Assembly: GCA_030533415.1 (NCBI GenBank)
Contig: JAUNJE010000008.1
Coordinates: 16,021-80,020, forward strand
Origin: Eubacteriales bacterium
GTDB taxonomy: Bacteria > Bacillota > Clostridia > Oscillospirales > Oscillospiraceae
Length of the DNA: 64,000 nucleotides
Direction of reading: 5' to 3'
Positions 59,085-64,000 of the stretch are shown piece after piece. Positions within the stretch are counted from its first letter, which is position 1; each line of letters opens with the position of its first letter. The notes below the pieces were generated by a model. The model did not search any database and was not told where the DNA came from. It saw nothing but the letters and a program-made list of their open reading frames with translations. Both the position numbers and the translations under genes were made by a program.

Positions 59085-60816
59085 CCAGCTTTCCGTTTTG
59101 AAAAAGGTGCTGCTCCGTATCCGCCGCTATTGGCCGGGGCTGGTGCTTTCCCTGCTTTTGGCCACGCTTTATGTGGTGATGACCCTCTATATCCCGATTT
59201 TGGTGGGCAATGCCATCGACTGTATCGTGGAAGCGGGACATGTGGATTTTGCTTTGATGGGAGAACACCTGCGGAATGTGGCCCTTTGCGCTGTCATTGC
59301 GGCGCTTGCCCAGTGGCTGATGAGTGAGATCAACAACCGCATGACCTACCAGGTGACACGGGACATCCGGGACGAAGCGTTTCGGCATATCCAAGTGCTG
59401 CCTCTGAGCTACCTGGACGGACAGCCTCAGGGAGATTTGGTCAGCCGGGTGATTGCCGATGTGGATACCTTCGCCGACGGCCTGCTGATGGGCTTTACCC
59501 AGCTGTTCACCGGCGTGATGACCATTTTGGGGACCCTTATTTTCATGCTGCGCATCCATTGGGGCATTGCCCTGGTGGTGGTCTGCATTACGCCGCTGTC
59601 TCTGCTTGTGGCGAATTTCATTGCCACAAGAACCTATTCCATGTTTAAGCTGCAAACCGTCACCCGGGGAGAGCAGACGGGCCTGATCGATGAAACCGTG
59701 GGCAATATCAAGGTGGTGCAGGCCTTCGGCCATGAGGCCGCCTCTATGGAGCAGTTCGATGAAATCAACGACAGGCTGCAAAAGGCCTCTCTCCGCGCTA
59801 TTTTCTTCTCGTCCCTGGTAAACCCCAGCACCCGGTTCGTCAATTCCGTGGTTTACGCGGGCGTGGGCCTGACAGGCGCGCTGATCGCCATTGGCGGCGG
59901 CATTTCCGTGGGCAACCTGACCAGCTTCTTAAACTATGCCAACCAGTATACCAAGCCTTTTAACGAGATTTCCGGCGTTGTCACCGAGCTGCAGAACGCC
60001 CTTGCCTGTGCGGGCCGGGTGTTTGAGCTGATCGAGGCTCCCGCAATGACCCCGGAGCCGGAGCATCCCCAGTACCCGGAAGCCGTAAAGGGCGCAGTGG
60101 AGATTCACGATTTAAGCTTCTCCTATGTTCCCGAAAAGCCCCTGATCGGCAATTTTAATCTTTCTGTGAAGCCCGGCCAGCGGGTGGCCATTGTCGGACC
60201 CACGGGCTGCGGAAAAACCACCTTTATCAACCTGCTTATGCGCTTTTACGATCCTGACGGCGGGGAAATCCTCCTGGACGGCGTAAATACCAGAAGCATG
60301 AACCGCAGCGATTTACGGCACAGCGTGGGGATGGTGCTTCAGGATACCTGGCTGAAGGCCGGAACCATCCGGGAGAATATTGCCATGGGCAAGCCGGACG
60401 CCACTGAGGAGGAGATCATCGCCGCAGCCAAGCAGGCCCACGCCCACAGCTTCATCCTCCGCCTACCCAATGGTTATGACACGGTGATTTCCGAGGCAGG
60501 AGGGAATCTTTCCCAGGGGCAGAAGCAGCTTCTGTGTATTGCCCGGGTCATGCTGTGCCTGCCGCCCATGCTGTTCCTGGACGAAGCCACTTCTTCCATT
60601 GACACCCGGACGGAAATCAAAATTCAAAAGGCCTTTGACACCATGATGAAGGGCCGTACCAGCTTCATTGTTGCCCACCGCCTGTCTACCATCCGGGAGG
60701 CGGACATGATCTTAGTCATGCGGGACGGTCACATTGTGGAGCAGGGAAAACACGAAGAATTGCTCCAAAAGCGGGGCTTCTACGCCCAGCTGTATCAGAG
60801 CCAGTTCGCGCATTGA
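59077..60816 (+). CDS. ABC exporter half-transporter, second subunit
   Basis: 579 residues: six membrane helices (about 20-310) and an ATPase with Walker A GPTGCGKTT (about 374-382), signature LSQGQKQLL and Walker B MLFLDEATSSID with the catalytic Glu intact. It forms a heterodimer with the preceding subunit, one asymmetric and one canonical ATP site, as in BmrCD and LmrCD. The cargo (lipid, peptide or drug) is not indicated by neighbours. A good terminator follows. Confidence 0.94.
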   Translation: MNNQLSVLKKVLLRIRRYWPGLVLSLLLATLYVVMTLYIPILVGNAIDCIVEAGHVDFALMGEHLRNVALCAVIAALAQWLMSEINNRMTYQVTRDIRDEAFRHIQVLPLSYLDGQPQGDLVSRVIADVDTFADGLLMGFTQLFTGVMTILGTLIFMLRIHWGIALVVVCITPLSLLVANFIATRTYSMFKLQTVTRGEQTGLIDETVGNIKVVQAFGHEAASMEQFDEINDRLQKASLRAIFFSSLVNPSTRFVNSVVYAGVGLTGALIAIGGGISVGNLTSFLNYANQYTKPFNEISGVVTELQNALACAGRVFELIEAPAMTPEPEHPQYPEAVKGAVEIHDLSFSYVPEKPLIGNFNLSVKPGQRVAIVGPTGCGKTTFINLLMRFYDPDGGEILLDGVNTRSMNRSDLRHSVGMVLQDTWLKAGTIRENIAMGKPDATEEEIIAAAKQAHAHSFILRLPNGYDTVISEAGGNLSQGQKQLLCIARVMLCLPPMLFLDEATSSIDTRTEIKIQKAFDTMMKGRTSFIVAHRLSTIREADMILVMRDGHIVEQGKHEELLQKRGFYAQLYQSQFAH

Positions 60817-60823
60817 CAGATTC

Positions 60824-60851
60824 GGGGACGGATTTTCCGTCCCCGTTTTTT
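60824..60851 (+). terminator. Intrinsic terminator of the ABC exporter operon
   Basis: GGGGACGGA (60824-60832) pairs with TCCGTCCCC (60836-60844), then GTTTTTTT. Confidence 0.9.
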
Positions 60852-60859
60852 TAGAAGAA

Positions 60860-60887
60860 TGAACCTTTGGGCCTTCCAATTCGTCTA
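60860..60887 (+). promoter_or_regulatory. ECF-like promoter upstream of the fused sigma factor
   Basis: TGAACC (60860-60865), 16 bp, CGTCTA (60882-60887). This closely matches the TGAAC-N16-CGTC pattern of ECF sigma promoters and lies about 45 bp before the sigma gene, suggesting self-activation. Confidence 0.65.
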
Positions 60888-60932
60888 TATTTATGAAATC
60901 GATTTCGAAAGCAAATTTAAGAAGGTGAGAAG

Positions 60933-62213
60933 ATGGAATGCTTTGAAGCCCGGCTGGAGGAGATCTATTCCCAGGTGGAACGGTATGTAAAGTACCGCTT
61001 AAACGGCTGCGGCGATGCGGAGGATATCCTTCAGGAGGTCTGCCTGACGGCTTACCTCAAATATGACCAGCTGCAGCAAAAGGAATCCTTTAAGGCCTGG
61101 GTGCTGAGCATCGCCCGGAACCGGTGCAGCGATTATTTCCGCAGAAAGCAGGCCGGAAGGGAAGTGCCGCTGGAGGAGATCCCGGAATCCAGACTGGTCT
61201 ATGGACGTTGGGGATGGCAGGTGACCACCCCTGTGGAGGACACTTTGGAACAGCTGGCGGAGCGTGACCGGGAGATTCTGCGGCTGTTTTACTGGAAGGA
61301 CCTCTCCCTTGCGGAGATCGGGCAGAAGCTGAATATCCCGGTAGGAACCGTGAAAAGCCGGCTGAATACGGCCCGGGAGCGCTTCCGAAAGCAATATCCA
61401 TATCCGCCGAAAGGAGATACGATTATGACAAAGCTGCCGAACATGTTACCGGATTATACGATTGAACGAGTAGACCTGGAGCCTTTCCCCGTAAAGTGGG
61501 AGGAGCTGCAGGGCTGGCAGATTGTTCCCCGCCTTGGGGAAAAACTCAGCTGGGGCCTGTATGATTTCCCCTCCAAAAAGCGGACGGAATACACCGAAAT
61601 GGAGGTGGTGGGCAAGGCGGAGATCCACGGTATAGAAGGCGTGGAGATCGCCGCCATTCAGTATGGCGCTGAGGACTATTACAGGACTGGCTGCGTGGAC
61701 AAAATGGAGCGCCGTTTTGTGGCCCAGCTGACGGATACCCACAGCCGTTACTTGGCGGAGAGCCATGTGGAGGACGGGGTGCGCAAATGCTATACCTTCC
61801 TGGACGGAGACGAATTTATCAACAACTGGGGTTTCGGGGAGGACAACTGCGGCAATGAGGTCAACCTGGTACCCAAAGGGTTGCTGAAACGGGAAGGGGA
61901 TACCATCACAGGGCAGACGCCTAGGGAAGTGGTAGATGTTGTGGGCCGATACAAAGTTACCATCAATGGAAACGCTTATGATACCGTCTGTGTCATGGAT
62001 ATCCAATGCTTTAACGATGGCGTTGCCTCTGAGCAGTACATCGACCAAAATGGGCGCACTGTTCTCTGGCGGCGGTTCAATAAAGATGACTGGGCCATCG
62101 GCCGCTTTGGCGGCAGGCGCTGGAGCGAAAAGCTGCCGGACAATGCCCGTCTGACCATCAATGGCGAGACCTATGTCCACTGGTACGACTGTATTTCCGA
62201 TTATATTCTTTGA
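60933..62213 (+). CDS. ECF-type sigma factor with C-terminal fused domain
   Basis: 426 residues. Residues about 1-155 are an ECF sigma factor: region 2 with GCGDAEDILQEVCLTAYLKY and AWVLSIARNRCSDYFRRKQ, region 4 with LRLFYWKDLSLAEIGQKLN and GTVKSRLNTARERFRKQ. Residues about 165-426 are a beta-rich domain I do not recognise (EMEVVGKAEIHGIEGVE, GRYKVTINGNAYDTVCVMD). No membrane helix is present, and no anti-sigma gene follows. At 61411-61416 an AAGGAG stands 8 nt before an in-frame ATG (61425), so the C-terminal domain could also be made as a separate 262-residue protein. The domain may act as a built-in regulator, but this is inference. Confidence 0.85.
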   Translation: MECFEARLEEIYSQVERYVKYRLNGCGDAEDILQEVCLTAYLKYDQLQQKESFKAWVLSIARNRCSDYFRRKQAGREVPLEEIPESRLVYGRWGWQVTTPVEDTLEQLAERDREILRLFYWKDLSLAEIGQKLNIPVGTVKSRLNTARERFRKQYPYPPKGDTIMTKLPNMLPDYTIERVDLEPFPVKWEELQGWQIVPRLGEKLSWGLYDFPSKKRTEYTEMEVVGKAEIHGIEGVEIAAIQYGAEDYYRTGCVDKMERRFVAQLTDTHSRYLAESHVEDGVRKCYTFLDGDEFINNWGFGEDNCGNEVNLVPKGLLKREGDTITGQTPREVVDVVGRYKVTINGNAYDTVCVMDIQCFNDGVASEQYIDQNGRTVLWRRFNKDDWAIGRFGGRRWSEKLPDNARLTINGETYVHWYDCISDYIL

Positions 62214-62286
62214 GCGGTCCGGGCTTGACTTTGGGTGCGGCTGGGTGTATCATTTTCACAGAGAAAAATGAGAGGAGCTGCTCCCC

Positions 62287-63828
62287 ATGCCAAAGTGGTT
62301 AGACAATGCTGTTTTCTATGAAATTTATCCCCAGAGCTTCCTGGATACCAACGCCGACGGCATCGGCGATTTCCGGGGCATTATCCGCAAGCTGGATTAC
62401 ATCCGGGATTTGGGTTTTAACGCTCTGTGGATCAATCCCTGTTTTACCTCGCCCTTTGGCGACGCGGGGTATGATGTGGCTGACTATTATACCGTGGCGC
62501 CCCGTTACGGTACCAATGAGGACTTGAAGGAACTGTTTATCCAGGCCCATAACCGGGGGATGCACGTTCTGCTGGACCTGGTTCCCGGCCATACCTCTGT
62601 GGAACACCCTTGGTTTAAGGAATCCATGAAGGCGGAGAAGAATGCCTTTACGGACCGCTATATCTGGACGGATTCCGTTTCGGAGCCGCCGGAAGGGATG
62701 GGCTGCCTGCGGGGCATTTCTCCCCGGGACGGTGCTGTTGCGCTGAACTTCTTTTCCATCCAGCCCGCCTTGAATTACGGATTTAACGTGCGTACCCGTC
62801 CCTGGCAGCAGTCACCGGAGGAGGAAGGCCCCCGGGCAACGCTGGAAGCCATGATGGATGTGATGCGCTTCTGGCTGGGGATGGGCTGTGACGGCTTCCG
62901 GGTGGATATGGCCATGAGCCTGGTAAAAAACGACCCGGACAGCCAGGCCACCATCGCCCTGTGGCAGAAGGTTCGGGCGTTCCTGGACGAAGAATTCCCC
63001 GAAGCGGCCATGGTGTCGGAGTGGGGAGAGCCGGAAAAATCCCTGCGGGGCGGATTCCACATGGATTTTCTTCTGCATTTCGGCCCCTCCCACTACAATG
63101 ACCTTTTCCGCTGCCAGGAGCCGTTCTTTTCCGACCGGGGCCTAGGCGACGCCTCCGCATTCGTGGAAAAATATCTGGAAAGCCGGGAAAAAGCAGGCAA
63201 AAACGGCTTAATCTGCATCCCCTCCGGCAACCATGACATGGCGCGCCTTGCAAAATTTGTGGAAGGGGACCAGAAAAAGCTGGCCTTTACCTTTCTGCTG
63301 ACCATGCCCGGCGCTCCCTTCGTCTACTATGGGGACGAAATCGGCATGCGCTTTGTGGAGGGACTGACCAGTGTGGAGGGGGGCTACGAGCGCACCGGCG
63401 CCCGGTCTCCCATGCAATGGGATGGCAGTGTAAATGCTGGCTTCAGCGCCGCACCCCGAAATAAACTCTATATGCCCCAGGACCCGGCATCAGACCGACC
63501 CACGGTGGAAGAGCAGCTTTCCCGTTCGGATTCTCTGCTGCATCATGTGCAGAAGATGATCGCCCTGCGCCAGGCCCATCCCGCCCTGCAGAACCGCGCT
63601 GCCATTGCATTTATCAGCAATGGCGCCCCTGGACAGGCGCTGGCCTATGAACGCGGCTGCGGGGAAGAGCGGCTGCTGGTCGTCCTCAATCCTTGCCGTG
63701 AAGCAGCAGCCTTCTCTTACGGCGGCACGCTGGGGGAGGCGGTGTATGTCTTCGGCGGCGCTGCCCTTCAAAAGGATGGCACCGTTACCGTCCCGCCGGT
63801 CTCCGCCGGGATTTACAGGATCAAGTAA
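62287..63828 (+). CDS. GH13 family alpha-glucosidase/trehalose synthase-like enzyme
   Basis: 513 residues of a TIM-barrel glycoside hydrolase: the N-terminal VFYEIYPQSFLDTNADGIGD, LLDLVPGHTSVEHPWF (region I), GFRVDMAMS with the nucleophile Asp (region II), the acid in MVSEWGEP (region III) and SGNHDMAR (region IV, transition-state Asp). It lacks a signal peptide, so it should act on imported or internal alpha-glucosides; trehalose synthase and oligo-1,6-glucosidase are both plausible. Its start follows GAGGAGCTGCTCCCC. It is a single-gene unit. Confidence 0.9.
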   Translation: MPKWLDNAVFYEIYPQSFLDTNADGIGDFRGIIRKLDYIRDLGFNALWINPCFTSPFGDAGYDVADYYTVAPRYGTNEDLKELFIQAHNRGMHVLLDLVPGHTSVEHPWFKESMKAEKNAFTDRYIWTDSVSEPPEGMGCLRGISPRDGAVALNFFSIQPALNYGFNVRTRPWQQSPEEEGPRATLEAMMDVMRFWLGMGCDGFRVDMAMSLVKNDPDSQATIALWQKVRAFLDEEFPEAAMVSEWGEPEKSLRGGFHMDFLLHFGPSHYNDLFRCQEPFFSDRGLGDASAFVEKYLESREKAGKNGLICIPSGNHDMARLAKFVEGDQKKLAFTFLLTMPGAPFVYYGDEIGMRFVEGLTSVEGGYERTGARSPMQWDGSVNAGFSAAPRNKLYMPQDPASDRPTVEEQLSRSDSLLHHVQKMIALRQAHPALQNRAAIAFISNGAPGQALAYERGCGEERLLVVLNPCREAAAFSYGGTLGEAVYVFGGAALQKDGTVTVPPVSAGIYRIK

Positions 63829-63837
63829 AAGGAAAGC

Positions 63838-63862
63838 AGGCCCACCGGGGAGCGGTGGGCCT
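63838..63862 (+). terminator. Probable terminator of the GH13 gene
   Basis: AGGCCCACCG and CGGTGGGCCT form a perfect 10-bp stem with GGGAG loop; the U tract is absent, so it may be weak. Confidence 0.5.
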
Positions 63863-63896
63863 ACGGAACAATTTCCGAAAAAAGTAAAATAAATGC

Positions 63897-63925
63897 TTGA
63901 CAAATAAACGGGAATGTTGTATTAT
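63897..63925 (+). promoter_or_regulatory. Promoter of tRNA-Ser
   Basis: TTGACA (63897-63902), 17 bp, TATTAT (63920-63925). Confidence 0.85.
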
Positions 63926-63953
63926 AACCGGGCTGGCAATGAGACTGGTACAT

Positions 63954-64000
63954 GGAGAAGTCGCGTAGCTGGCCGAGCGCGCACGATTGGAAATCGTGTA
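63954..64000 (+). tRNA. tRNA-Ser (anticodon GGA), 5' part
   Basis: The acceptor and D arms (GGAGAAG, then GCGTAGCTGGCCGAGCGC) and the anticodon arm CACGA-TTGGAAA-TCGTG, giving anticodon GGA, are present before the window ends. The variable arm and the 3' half lie outside. Confidence 0.88.

Noticed and set aside
1-64000. Prophage, integrative element, insertion sequence, CRISPR array, rRNA operon
   Set aside because: No integrase, transposase, phage structural gene, Cas gene, spaced direct-repeat array or rRNA sequence was seen; only the MITE-like repeat suggests mobility.

Overview
The window looks like a chromosomal segment of a Gram-positive, spore-forming, fermentative anaerobe of the Clostridia, most likely an Oscillospirales-type gut bacterium. 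The evidence is sporulation genes (spoIIR, spoVAD, spoVAE, a GerMN lipoprotein), a fused AdhE, AddAB rather than RecBCD, a T-box leader on pheST, an IreB regulator, lipoboxes, strong AGGAGG ribosome sites and textbook sigma-A promoters with 17-bp spacers. Coding DNA is moderately GC-rich and promoters are AT-rich. I see no prophage, insertion sequence, CRISPR array or replication origin; accessory DNA is limited to one palindromic MITE-like element, a TraX remnant and one AT-richer non-genic stretch (about 47945-48487).

Layout. 1-4433: a D-lactate-dehydrogenase-type gene cut by the left edge, a GtrA membrane protein, and an adhE-phosphotransferase operon. 4600-9961: a strong promoter, a candidate structured RNA of about 210 nt, a 20-codon upstream ORF coupled to a membrane protein gene, then an ABC ATPase with a giant FtsX-type permease carrying a coiled coil. 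10015-18190: an eight-gene operon (aroF-tyrA-aroB-aroA-aroC-pheA-aroE/K-aroQ) encoding the whole shikimate route plus the Phe and Tyr branch enzymes. It is headed by a leader peptide containing Tyr-Phe-Tyr-Phe-Ser-Tyr-Tyr-Tyr-Phe-Phe and by mutually exclusive antiterminator and terminator hairpins, a classical translation-coupled attenuator. 18228-24756: a nucleotidyltransferase, a VanZ-like protein, a phospholipase-C-like protein, and a divergent pair made of a membrane Ser/Thr kinase with a repeat-rich ectodomain and a zinc-ribbon membrane protein. 24889-33322: ispE, spoIIR, addB, addA. 33367-36873: a tiny Asn/Gln-rich peptide, spoVAE, spoVAD, two GNATs, a hydrolase and a TraX fragment. 36931-42712: an NlpC/P60 endopeptidase, a 96-aa orphan under a GlnR/TnrA-like palindrome, ireB, and T-box-controlled pheST. 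42815-47913: TfoX-N protein, M32 carboxypeptidase, methyltransferase, the palindromic element, NAD(P)HX dehydratase, a lipoprotein and a MazF toxin without an adjacent antitoxin. 48488-57224: a lipoprotein; the comEA-response regulator-histidine kinase-GerMN-exoA operon; a D,D-carboxypeptidase homologue that has lost its catalytic motifs; a type-4/5-like Fe-S uracil-DNA glycosylase; tRNA-Thr; an ECF sigma/anti-sigma pair. 57357-64000: a heterodimeric ABC exporter, an ECF-type sigma factor fused to (or co-encoding) a C-terminal domain behind its own ECF-like promoter, a GH13 glucosidase and the start of a tRNA-Ser gene.

The strongest candidates for something new or under-described are the aromatic leader-peptide attenuator in a clostridial aro operon, the unassigned structured RNA at 4654-4862, the catalytically dead carboxypeptidase homologue, the sigma factor with an in-frame internal ribosome site, and the solitary mazF whose Shine-Dalgarno can be locked by a distant inverted repeat. 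All functional statements are from reading the sequence; no database search was run.
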